Shown piece by piece: positions 1-5,488 of a stretch of DNA of 6,326 bases (positions are counted from its first letter, which is position 1; the number at the start of each line of letters is the position of its first letter). Both the position numbers and the translations under genes were made by a program. The stretch covers positions 1-6,326 of the forward strand of contig JBOHFT010000232.1 in assembly GCA_050699815.1 (NCBI GenBank). Direction: 5' to 3'. The notes beneath the pieces are model-generated. The model did not search any database, was not told the origin of the DNA, and saw only the letters and a list, made by a program, of their open reading frames with translations. This DNA comes from GCA-003244245 sp050699815. GTDB lineage: Bacteria; Actinomycetota; Actinomycetes; Mycobacteriales; Pseudonocardiaceae.

Positions 1-225
1 GTGCCCAGGCCGACGGGCGCGACCGTCGGGGACTGGCTGACCTGCTTTCCCGGGTTCGGGATGCTCACCGCCGACGAGCCCGGCCGGCCGCCGCTGCCGG
101 CCACGCCGGCCGTCACCGCGGACTGTGGCGTGCTGGAGCCCGGCTGCGGGGTGGCGCTGCGCTGGCCGGACGGGGAGCTGACCGAGGTGCTCGCGGGCGC
201 GGCGACGGGATTGGGACCGGCATGA
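1..225 (+). CDS. AIR synthase-related protein, C-terminal end (MSMEG_0567 / sll0787-like), partial
   Basis: This is the last 74 codons of a gene whose start lies before the window; the frame is open from base 1 to TGA at 223-225. The visible part has a GDWLTCFPGFGML segment, then an Ala/Pro-rich linker, then a small beta-rich end (TADCGVLEPGCGVALRWPDGEL). This resembles the C-terminal domain of AIR synthase-related proteins (PurM-like fold) found in nitrilase-associated clusters, where in some actinobacteria it is fused to an N-terminal GNAT domain (MSMEG_0567). PurM-like proteins usually bind ATP, but the substrate here is unknown to me. The stop overlaps the next start as ATGA, so the genes are probably co-translated. 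Family recognition rests on this short tail plus the neighbours (hydrolase, then MSMEG_0565-type glycosyltransferase), which match the gene order of the M. smegmatis cluster as I recall it. Confidence 0.6.
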   Translation: MPRPTGATVGDWLTCFPGFGMLTADEPGRPPLPATPAVTADCGVLEPGCGVALRWPDGELTEVLAGAATGLGPA

Positions 226-1058
226 CCACCCTGCGGATGGCCGCCGCGGCGGCGGGCTTCGACCGGGATCTGGAGGCGGGTTTCGCCCAGATCGAGCAGC
301 TCATCGGCACCGCCCGGGCCGCCGGGGTGCGCCTGCTCGCGTTGCCCGAGGCCGCCCTGGGCGGGTACCTGGCGGACTTAGATGGCGCAGCCGACGCGCC
401 ACCGTCGCTGGCCCCGGACGGGCCGGAGATCCGCCGGCTGGCCCGGCTCGCCGGCGACCTGGTCGTCGCGGTCGGCTACTGCGAAGACGGTGGCGGCCGG
501 CTGTTCAACAGCGCCATCTGCGTCACCGGTGATCAGGTTCTGGGCCATCACCGCAAGGTGCACCAGCCGCTGCGCGAAAACGACAGTTACGGCGCGGGTG
601 ACCGTTTCGCCGCCTTCGATACCCCGGTGGGCCGGCTCGGCATGATGATCTGCTATGACAAGGCGTTCCCCGAATCGGCCCGCGCCCTGGCACTGGATGG
701 GGCCGACATCGTGCTGTGCCTGTCGGCGTGGCCGGCCAGCCGCACGAACCCTTCCCCTGACCTGGCACAGGACCGCTGGAAGCGCCGGTTCGACCTGTTC
801 GACCGGGCCCGGGCGCTGGAGAACCAGATCGTCTGGCTGTCGGCCAACCAGTCCGGGCAGTTCGGGTCCCTGCGGTTCGTGGCCAGCGCCAAGGTCGTCG
901 ACCCCGGCGGTGAGATCCTGGCCGACACCGGGGTGGCCGCGGGCCTGGCGGTCGCCGAGCTGGACGTCCAGCGGGCACTGGACACGGCGCGGCGGTCGAT
1001 GGCCCACCTGCGCGACCGCCGACCAGACGCGTATGCCGCCACCGCTGCCGGCTGGTGA
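222..1058 (+). CDS. Carbon-nitrogen hydrolase (nitrilase superfamily), MSMEG_0566-like, intact catalytic triad
   Basis: Cytoplasmic nitrilase/amidase-superfamily enzyme, 278 aa, near the usual size for a single-domain member. The three catalytic residues are visible: Glu43 in LPEAALGGY, Lys112 in HHRKVHQ and Cys144 in MMICYDKAFPESAR. Glu119 (LREND) sits where the auxiliary fourth catalytic Glu is expected. Family members hydrolyse nitriles, amides or N-carbamoyl compounds through a Cys thio-acyl intermediate; the substrate cannot be read from the sequence. The ATG at 222 is chosen because it overlaps the preceding stop (ATGA) and follows a GGGA purine run at 213-216. The stop overlaps the next start as GTGA, so it lies in a tightly coupled operon. 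The next gene is a full-length paralog sharing LGGYL, RKVHQP, RFAAFDTPVGR and FPESAR blocks, which indicates tandem duplication. It differs from the sll0784-type main nitrilase of Nit1C clusters, which is not in this window. Confidence 0.9.
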   Translation: MTTLRMAAAAAGFDRDLEAGFAQIEQLIGTARAAGVRLLALPEAALGGYLADLDGAADAPPSLAPDGPEIRRLARLAGDLVVAVGYCEDGGGRLFNSAICVTGDQVLGHHRKVHQPLRENDSYGAGDRFAAFDTPVGRLGMMICYDKAFPESARALALDGADIVLCLSAWPASRTNPSPDLAQDRWKRRFDLFDRARALENQIVWLSANQSGQFGSLRFVASAKVVDPGGEILADTGVAAGLAVAELDVQRALDTARRSMAHLRDRRPDAYAATAAGW

Positions 1059-1897
1059 GCGAGATCCGGATCGGTGCCGTGGCCGCGAAGTTCGGCCGCG
1101 ACCTCGACTTCGACCTGCAGCGGATCGCCACGCTCATCGAGCACGCCCGCCAGTCGGGGGTGTCGCTGCTGGTGCTCCCCGACGCCGCGCTCGGCGGTTA
1201 CCTCACCGACCTTCGCCAGCCCGATCCCGGCACGTTGCCGCCCGCGCTGGCAATCGATGACCCGCACGTCCGCAAGGTCGCGGCGCTGGCGGCCGAGATG
1301 GTGGTGTGCTTCGGTTTCTGCGAAGCCGACGGGGACCGGCGCTACAACACCGCGCTGTGCGTGACCGGCGACGGGGTGCTGGGCAGCCATCGCAAGGTGC
1401 ACCAGCCCGCCGGGGAATCGATCGCGTACTCGGCGGGCGGGCGCTTCGCCGCATTCGACACCCCGGTGGGGCGGATCGGCATGCTGATCGATTACGACAA
1501 GACCTTCCCGGAATCGGCCCGCACCCTGACGCTGGAGGGAGCCGAGGTGCTGGCCTGCCTGTCGGCCTGGCCGGCCAGCCTCACCAACCGCGCACCCCGG
1601 ATGGCCCACGACCGCCAGTCCCGCTTGTTCGACCTCTACGACCAGGCGCGGGCGGCGGAGAACCAGGTCGTGCTGGTCTCCTCCAACCAGACCGGGGTGC
1701 TGGGTGCACTGCGCTTCCTCGGGCAGGCCAAGGTCGTCGGGCCCGGCGGCGAGATCCTCGCCCGCACCTGGTCCAAGGCCGGCATCGCCACGGCCGAGCT
1801 GGACGTGGCGGCCGAGATCACCAAGGCCCGGCGGGTGCTCAAGCACCTCGACGAGCGCTGCCCCGATGCCTATCGGGCCGGCTTCGCCGGCCCGTGA
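1055..1897 (+). CDS. Nitrilase-superfamily paralog with substituted catalytic residues (probable pseudoenzyme)
   Basis: Full-length 280-aa nitrilase-fold protein, clearly homologous to the preceding hydrolase and reading without interruption. Two of the three catalytic positions have changed. The Glu of LPEAALGGY is Asp43 here (LPDAALGGY, codon GAC), and the nucleophilic Cys is Asp146 (MLIDYDKTFPESAR, codon GAT at 1490-1492). Lys114 (SHRKVHQ) and the auxiliary Glu121 remain. Without the Cys, normal thio-acyl chemistry is impossible, so the protein may be a structural or regulatory partner of its active neighbour (nitrilases oligomerise) or may have acquired different chemistry; both are inference. 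The reading frame and fold blocks are kept, which argues against simple decay. The GTG start at 1055 overlaps the upstream stop (GTGA) and has no strong ribosome binding site of its own, so translational coupling is likely. The TGA stop at 1895-1897 lies inside an 18-bp inverted repeat. Confidence 0.88.
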   Translation: MSEIRIGAVAAKFGRDLDFDLQRIATLIEHARQSGVSLLVLPDAALGGYLTDLRQPDPGTLPPALAIDDPHVRKVAALAAEMVVCFGFCEADGDRRYNTALCVTGDGVLGSHRKVHQPAGESIAYSAGGRFAAFDTPVGRIGMLIDYDKTFPESARTLTLEGAEVLACLSAWPASLTNRAPRMAHDRQSRLFDLYDQARAAENQVVLVSSNQTGVLGALRFLGQAKVVGPGGEILARTWSKAGIATAELDVAAEITKARRVLKHLDERCPDAYRAGFAGP

Positions 1898-1936
1898 GTG
1901 CGGATTAGTGCTATGGCCCTAATCCGCACTCACGGG
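1891..1936. repeat. Perfect 18-bp inverted repeat with 10-nt loop across gene junction
   Basis: Left arm CCCGTGAGTGCGGATTAG (1891-1908) and right arm CTAATCCGCACTCACGGG (1919-1936) are exact reverse complements, separated by the loop TGCTATGGCC. The left arm includes the TGA stop of the second hydrolase, and the loop includes an in-frame ATG (1913-1915) that could start the glycosyltransferase. No T-run follows, so it is not a classic intrinsic terminator. A hairpin this long could still stop or attenuate transcription in an actinomycete, protect the 3' end of the upstream mRNA, or occlude the downstream start. Confidence 0.9.
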
Positions 1937-3013
1937 TCGTTGGCGATAGCGCTGCTCAGCTATTCCACGAAACCGCGGGGCAGCGTGGTGCACACGCTGT
2001 CGCTGGCCGAGGCACTCGCCGAGGCGGGCCAGCGGGTGACGGTCTGGACGCTGGGCCGCGGCGGGGACGACGCGTTCTTCCGGCCCGTCGACCCGCGGGT
2101 CGCAGTGCGGATCGTGCCGTTTCCCGACGTCGCGGGGGAAGCGGTCGGGCCCCGTGTGCTGCGCTCCATCCAGGTGCTCGCCGACGCCTTCGACCCGGCC
2201 GGCTACGACGTGGTCCACGCCCAGGACTGCATCAGCGCCAACGCCGCCGGCCGCTGCATCCGGACCGTGCATCACCTCGACCAGTTCAGCACCCCTGAGC
2301 TGGCCGCCTGCCACGAGCGCGCCATCACCGATCCCTTCGCCCATGTGTGCGTGTCGGCCGCGGTCGCCGCTGAGCTGCTCGACGGCTGGGGCATCACCGC
2401 CGAGGTCATCCCCAACGGCGTGGACGCGCAACGGTTCAGCGACGCCGTCGGCACCGCCGCTCACCAGGAGTGGCGATCGCGGTTGGGCCGCTACGTGCTG
2501 GCCGTCGGCGGCATCGAGCCCCGCAAGGGATCACTGGAGCTGCTCGACGCGTACGCCGTGGTGCGGGCGCGGATGCCGGACGTGCGGCTGGTGATCGCCG
2601 GCGGGGAGACCCTGTTCGACTACCGGGACTACCGGGCCCGCTGGGAGCAGCGGGCCACGGCGCTTGAGGTCGAGCCGGTGGTGCTCGGGCCGGTGGCGCA
2701 CGACGCGCTTCCCGCATTGGTCGCCGCCGCGGGGGTCTTCGCCTTCCCGTCAGTAAAGGAGGGGTTCGGGCTGGCCGCTATGGAGGCGCTGGCCGCGGGA
2801 GTGCCGCTGGTCGTGTCCAACCTGCCGGTGCTGCGCGAGATCTTCTCCGGCGCCGCCCGCTTCGCTACCGACCCAGCCGAGCTGGCGACGCACCTGATGG
2901 CCGCCCTCACCGAGCCAGACCCGGCCGCTCGGGACACCGGCCGCTCGCTGGCCGCCCGCCACACCTGGTCAGCCACCGCGCAGCGACACCTCACGCTCTA
3001 CCGGCACCTCTAG
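1913..3013 (+). CDS. GT4-type glycosyltransferase, MSMEG_0565 family
   Basis: GT-B fold glycosyltransferase, about 357-366 aa, expected to transfer a sugar from a nucleotide-sugar donor in the cytoplasm. The N-terminal Rossmann half opens with ALLSYSTKPRGSVVHTLSLAEAL, carrying the Gly and His of the acceptor-side loop. The donor-binding half has YVLAVGGIEPRKG, VRLVIAGG, and the E-x7-E motif in KEGFGLAAMEALAAGVP, typical of retaining GT4 enzymes. The KPRG-VVHT opening and the position after nitrilase-cluster genes match the MSMEG_0565 family. The start is uncertain: GTG 1898, ATG 1913 (in the hairpin loop, GGA at 1902-1904 upstream) and TTG 1940 share the frame. The family-like sequence begins at about TTG 1940, so residues encoded by the hairpin are probably dispensable or untranslated. 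It follows the second hydrolase on the same strand but, unlike the upstream genes, does not overlap it. The acceptor is unknown. Confidence 0.88.
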   Translation: MALIRTHGSLAIALLSYSTKPRGSVVHTLSLAEALAEAGQRVTVWTLGRGGDDAFFRPVDPRVAVRIVPFPDVAGEAVGPRVLRSIQVLADAFDPAGYDVVHAQDCISANAAGRCIRTVHHLDQFSTPELAACHERAITDPFAHVCVSAAVAAELLDGWGITAEVIPNGVDAQRFSDAVGTAAHQEWRSRLGRYVLAVGGIEPRKGSLELLDAYAVVRARMPDVRLVIAGGETLFDYRDYRARWEQRATALEVEPVVLGPVAHDALPALVAAAGVFAFPSVKEGFGLAAMEALAAGVPLVVSNLPVLREIFSGAARFATDPAELATHLMAALTEPDPAARDTGRSLAARHTWSATAQRHLTLYRHL

Positions 3014-3214
3014 CCGGGCTCCGCCCCTGCCCAAAGGCGTGCACCTGGCTGGCTTGCCCGGGGGCACTGTCCGTGAACTCGGCGCGGCCGACGTTCCCAG
3101 TCCTTTCCCATGTCGGTCTCACAGAGTTCACGGGGCGCGGCACCGCTGACTGACAGCCTTCGATGATGTCCCTGAGCAGGGCTCGTCAGGAAACGGTACG
3201 GCGGAGCTGATGGA
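3014..3214. other. Intergenic region between convergent genes
   Basis: About 200 bases with no supportable coding sequence. The only clear structure is the long imperfect palindrome in its middle. Short open frames here have no recognisable protein character. Confidence 0.6.
3071..3133. terminator. Imperfect palindrome with 22-bp arms, candidate bidirectional terminator
   Basis: The outer 10 bases CCGTGAACTC (3071-3080) pair exactly with GAGTTCACGG (3124-3133), and CCGAC (3088-3092) pairs with GTCGG (3112-3116). Between these, the 7-nt strands pair at three positions plus one G-U. Overall the arms 3071-3092 and 3112-3133 match at 18 of 22 positions around a 19-nt loop. It lies between the convergent glycosyltransferase and WD40 remnant, the natural place for a shared terminator. 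No U-tract is obvious, so a decayed mobile-element end or a repeat unit is an alternative. Confidence 0.5.
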
Positions 3215-4416
3215 TCAACGGCCTGCGCAGGTGTCCTGGTAGCTGACGCCGGGGGCATAGAGCTCCCAGGTCGGTTTGTCGAGCGGTCCGCCAGCTCGGA
3301 GGCAGGCTTCTCGCACCTCACCCCCGGGGTAGCTGTCGAGGCGGGGCAGCTCCCACAATCTCACGGTCTGATCGGCGCCAGCGGTGGCCAGGGTGCGCCC
3401 GTCGGGGGCAAACGCCACCCCATACACGCCGTTGGTGTGGCCGGTCAGGGGCTGGCCCAGCGGGCGGGGCCGATCCCGATCACCCAGATCCCACAACCTG
3501 ACGCTCTGGTCGCTGCTGGTGGTGGCCAGGGTGCGCCCATCGGGGCTGAACGCCACCGAGAAGACCGAGCCGATGTGGCCGCGGAGAGTCCTGACGTGGG
3601 AAGTGGAGGTGAGGGTCTGCTGGAGGCTCGCGTGGGTTTGCGGGCTGTCGTCGAACTGGCTGGCGGCGACGCCGAGTTGAAGAGCACCCCCGGGGTCGCG
3701 CTCGCGGATCGGTCGGCCTGAGCCACCATGGCCCGGGCGATGGCGAGGCGTTGGGCCGCGCTGGCCTGGTGCTGTTGCCAGACCGCGACGCCAGCGGCGA
3801 TCAGCGCGAGCACCAGCAAAGCCGACAGCACGACGAGCACCGTGCGGCGCAGCCTGGCGGCGCGGTGTTCCTGTGCGGTGGACGCGGCGAGGAAGGCGGC
3901 CGCGGTGGGGCTCAGGCTCAGGTCGTCGTCGTGCGCTACGGAGGTGGCCCAGGTGCGGGCCGCTTCCAGGCGGCTGCCCCGGTACAGCCCCGCGGTGTCG
4001 CGGCGGTCCCGGTCCCACCCGGCGGCGGCCTCGTCGAGCTGCTGGCGGATCAGGTTGCCCGCCCGGTCGGTGTCGATCCACTGCCGCAGCCGCGGCCACG
4101 CCCGCAGCAAAGCCTCGTGAGTGATCTCCACACCGGCCGTGTCCAGGGTCAGCAACCGCGCCCGGCTGAAGACCTCCAGCACCGTGTCAACCGCTTCAGC
4201 AGACCCCGGCAGCGCCCCGGCCAGCCAGGCCCGCGGTACCCGGCGGCGGGTATCCCCACTGCCACCCTGGTCACTGACGTTGACCAGACGTAACAGGACC
4301 TGCCGGGCGATCTGCTGCTCAGTGGGGCCCAGCTGGGTATAGGCGCGGTCGGCAGTGGTAGCCAGCGCCTGACCGATCCCGCCAGTACGCCGATAACCAG
4401 CCACCGTCAGGATTCC
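3215..4416 (-). pseudogene. nSTAND/WD40-repeat protein remnant, 5'-truncated and frameshifted
   Basis: Read on the minus strand, the remnant starts within LTVAGYRRTGGIGQAL, the end of an nSTAND1-type ATPase region. It continues through the helical winged-helix-like segment (PTEQQIARQVLLRLV, then VEITHEALLRAWPRL) and one transmembrane helix (VLVVLSALLVLALIAAGV, about 3785-3840). At about 3709 the frame shifts by -1: the upstream frame reads AMVAQADR, and the homologous continuation IRERDPGGALQLGVAA lies in the other frame. It then has two WD40 repeats (GHIGSVFSVAFSPDGRTLA...VRLWDL and GHTNGVYGVAFAPDGRTLA...VRLWEL) and a normal-looking family C-terminus ending at the TGA complementary to 3215-3217. 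Intact relatives are usually far longer, with an N-terminal HTH or effector, a P-loop ATPase and many WD40 repeats. The missing N-terminus, the frameshift and the contracted propeller indicate a non-functional gene. A sequencing indel could explain the frameshift but not the truncation. Confidence 0.85.
3360..3560 (-). repeat. Two tandem WD40 repeat units, 138-bp period
   Basis: GGTGGCCA occurs at 3383-3390 and at 3521-3528, followed in each case by a nearly identical stretch that encodes AFxPDGRTLAT on the minus strand. The spacing is 138 bp, or 46 codons. Near-identity of adjacent units is typical of expanding and contracting WD40 arrays. Only two units are left, too few for a seven-bladed propeller. 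Confidence 0.75.
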
Positions 4417-4611
4417 GGCGGCTGGGGTGGGATCACACTGGCCCACAACGTCGGCTCGCCGGAGGAGGTCGATGCCGTGCTGGTCGAGGCGCAGGACGCG
4501 GGGGGAACTGTCGTCCGCGCCGCTGTCGCCATGGACTGGGGCGGCTACTCGGGCGTGTTCGCCGACCCTGACGGTCACCGGTGGGAGATCGCCCACAACT
4601 GCGGCATCATC
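4411..4611 (+). pseudogene. VOC-family (glyoxalase/bleomycin-resistance-like) gene fragment
   Basis: The + frame encodes GWGGITLAHNVGSPEEVDAVL, then AGGTVVRAAVAMDWGGYSGVF, then ADPDGHRWEIAHNCG. This is the C-terminal beta-alpha-beta-beta-beta unit of a VOC superfamily protein; the FADPDGHxWEIAHN block is characteristic and includes the Glu that is usually a metal ligand. Nothing upstream of about 4411 continues the family: those bases encode the oppositely oriented nSTAND remnant. After HNCG (4605) the sequence also leaves the family, with no proper C-terminal end. The fragment is about 65 codons of a protein that is usually about 120-140 aa. It is therefore a gene relic, cut on both sides. 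The frame happens to stay open into vapB, but no start signal supports a fused protein. Confidence 0.8.
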
Positions 4612-4623
4612 GGTACCTCCTCG

Positions 4624-4660
4624 CCACCGCCCGTTCTCCGGTCCGGGACCGGGTCGGTGG
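4624..4660. terminator. Nested GC-rich stem-loop upstream of vapBC
   Basis: CCACCG (4624-4629) pairs with CGGTGG (4655-4660). Inside it, CCGGTCC (4638-4644) and GGACCGG (4646-4652) form a near-continuous palindrome. This could insulate the toxin-antitoxin operon from upstream transcription. There is no immediate T-run; TTTTT occurs only at 4681-4685. Function is inferred from structure and position alone. Confidence 0.35.
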
Positions 4661-4704
4661 ACTCACCAGCGAACCAGACGTTTTTGGTGCCTCCAATACG
4701 CCGA

Positions 4705-4729
4705 TCATGGTGTATTCTAGTGACCATGA
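4705..4729. promoter_or_regulatory. Candidate vapBC operator and leaderless promoter
   Basis: TCATGGT (4705-4711) and ACCATGA (4723-4729) form a perfect 7-bp inverted repeat with an 11-nt spacer. The spacer holds the -10-like hexamer TATTCT (4713-4718), seven bases before the vapB ATG (4726), so transcription could begin at or near the A of ATG and give a leaderless mRNA. No convincing -35 hexamer is seen at 17-18 bp. VapB antitoxins with ribbon-helix-helix domains commonly repress their own promoter by binding such inverted repeats; that role here is inferred. Confidence 0.5.
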
Positions 4730-4980
4730 CACGCATCACGATTGACGTCAATGATGAGTGGCTTGAGGCTGCTCGGGACGTCCTCGGCACCAGGACCAAG
4801 GTCGCGACGGTGAACGAGGCGCTGAGGTCGTTCGCGGTGCGCAAGCAAGCGCGAGAAGTGCTCGCCGCCCTGGATAGCGCTGAGATGGACTACTCCGGAT
4901 CGGCGGAGTCCTGGCGATTCGGCGGTGGCCGCGACCTGACCCGTGTCGTCGAGGATGCGCGAGAATCGCGCAGCGCCTGA
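4726..4980 (+). CDS. vapB: VapB-family antitoxin (ribbon-helix-helix)
   Basis: 84-aa protein. The N-terminal ribbon-helix-helix segment begins MTRITIDVNDEWLEAARDVLG and continues TKVATVNEALRSFAVRKQ. This is the DNA-binding and dimerisation unit of type II VapB antitoxins; the beta strand TRITIDV contacts DNA in the family. The C-terminal tail, including YSGSAESWRFGGG, would wrap and inhibit the PIN-domain toxin. The ATG at 4726 is preferred over in-frame upstream starts because family sequence begins exactly there and a -10-like TATTCT lies seven bases upstream. No Shine-Dalgarno sequence is visible, which fits a leaderless transcript. The stop overlaps the toxin start (TGATG), so antitoxin and toxin are translated in a coupled manner. 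A 7-bp inverted repeat over the promoter and start is the likely target for autoregulation. Confidence 0.88.
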   Translation: MTRITIDVNDEWLEAARDVLGTRTKVATVNEALRSFAVRKQAREVLAALDSAEMDYSGSAESWRFGGGRDLTRVVEDARESRSA

Positions 4981-5399
4981 TGGCCGGAGACATCTATCTG
5001 GCGGACACCACCGTATATGTGCTGCAGAGTCGATACCCGCAGGTGCGTCGCCGCTTTGCGGCCCTGCTCACCGAGGGGCGGCTGGCGGCCTGCCAGATGA
5101 CCGCCTTGGAATACCTCAACAACGCCGCCGACCCGAGTAGTTACGAGTCGGTGTGGGGAGCCCTGCACGAACAGCGGTGGATTGATGTCACCACCGACGC
5201 CATGGATCGCGCGCTGGCCGTACACCGGGAGCTGGCCAGGGCAAGCCAGCACCGGAACTTTCGGCTTCCCGACCTGGTCATTGCTGCCACCGCCGAACTG
5301 AGCGGGGCGACCGTGCTGCACTACGACACCGACTACGACCGCATCGCCACAATCACCGGCCAGCCCGCGGAGTGGGTTGCCGAACGAGGATCACTGTAA
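4980..5399 (+). CDS. vapC: VapC-family PIN-domain ribonuclease toxin
   Basis: 139-aa PIN-domain protein, typical VapC size. The Mg2+-binding acidic residues of the PIN active site can be placed: Asp9 (YLADTTVYV), Glu44 (MTALEYL), Asp98 (RLPDLVIAATA) and Asp116 in HYDTDYDRIA, the usual C-terminal D-x-D-[FY] motif. VapC toxins are endoribonucleases that cut tRNA or rRNA and arrest growth when the antitoxin is degraded; this toxin's target cannot be read from sequence. The ATG at 4980 shares its A with the vapB stop (TGATG), and there is no independent strong ribosome binding site, so toxin synthesis depends on vapB translation. All active-site acids are present, so the toxin is probably functional. 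It sits between a gene-relic region and a convergent membrane-protein gene. Confidence 0.9.
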   Translation: MAGDIYLADTTVYVLQSRYPQVRRRFAALLTEGRLAACQMTALEYLNNAADPSSYESVWGALHEQRWIDVTTDAMDRALAVHRELARASQHRNFRLPDLVIAATAELSGATVLHYDTDYDRIATITGQPAEWVAERGSL

Positions 5400-5410
5400 G
5401 CGGTACCTCG

Positions 5411-5425
5411 GCGGCCCGGGGCCGC
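5411..5425. terminator. Short GC-rich palindrome between convergent vapC and membrane-protein genes
   Basis: GCGGCCC (5411-5417) and GGGCCGC (5419-5425) form a compact palindrome 12 bp after the vapC stop, followed by an AT-richer stretch TCGATCAATCATTGT. This is a plausible shared terminator for the convergent genes, but the stem is short and the U-tract poor. Confidence 0.4.
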
Positions 5426-5488
5426 TCGATCAATCATTGTCCTCAGGGTGCGGTTGCGGGCAGCGGTACCGGTTGCGGCAGCACGGGA

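Noticed and set aside
653..1846. 397-codon open frame on the minus strand spanning both hydrolase genes
   Set aside because: It is antisense to two well-supported enzymes and has low-complexity Gly/Arg/His composition without recognisable motifs. It is the expected mirror of GC-rich third codon positions.
3010..3321. Minus-strand 103-codon frame over the intergenic palindrome
   Set aside because: The peptide has no recognisable domain, overlaps the WD40 gene end in another frame and crosses the palindrome. There is no coding evidence beyond openness.
3727..4120. Plus-strand frames antisense to the nSTAND remnant
   Set aside because: Ala/Arg-rich shadow translation; the minus-strand frame has clear family motifs and a transmembrane helix.
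4477..4980. Possible VOC-VapB fusion protein in one continuous frame
   Set aside because: The frame is open, but the 40 codons between HNCG and the vapB ATG show no family character. The promoter-like signals and family start of VapB are at 4726. The continuity looks accidental.
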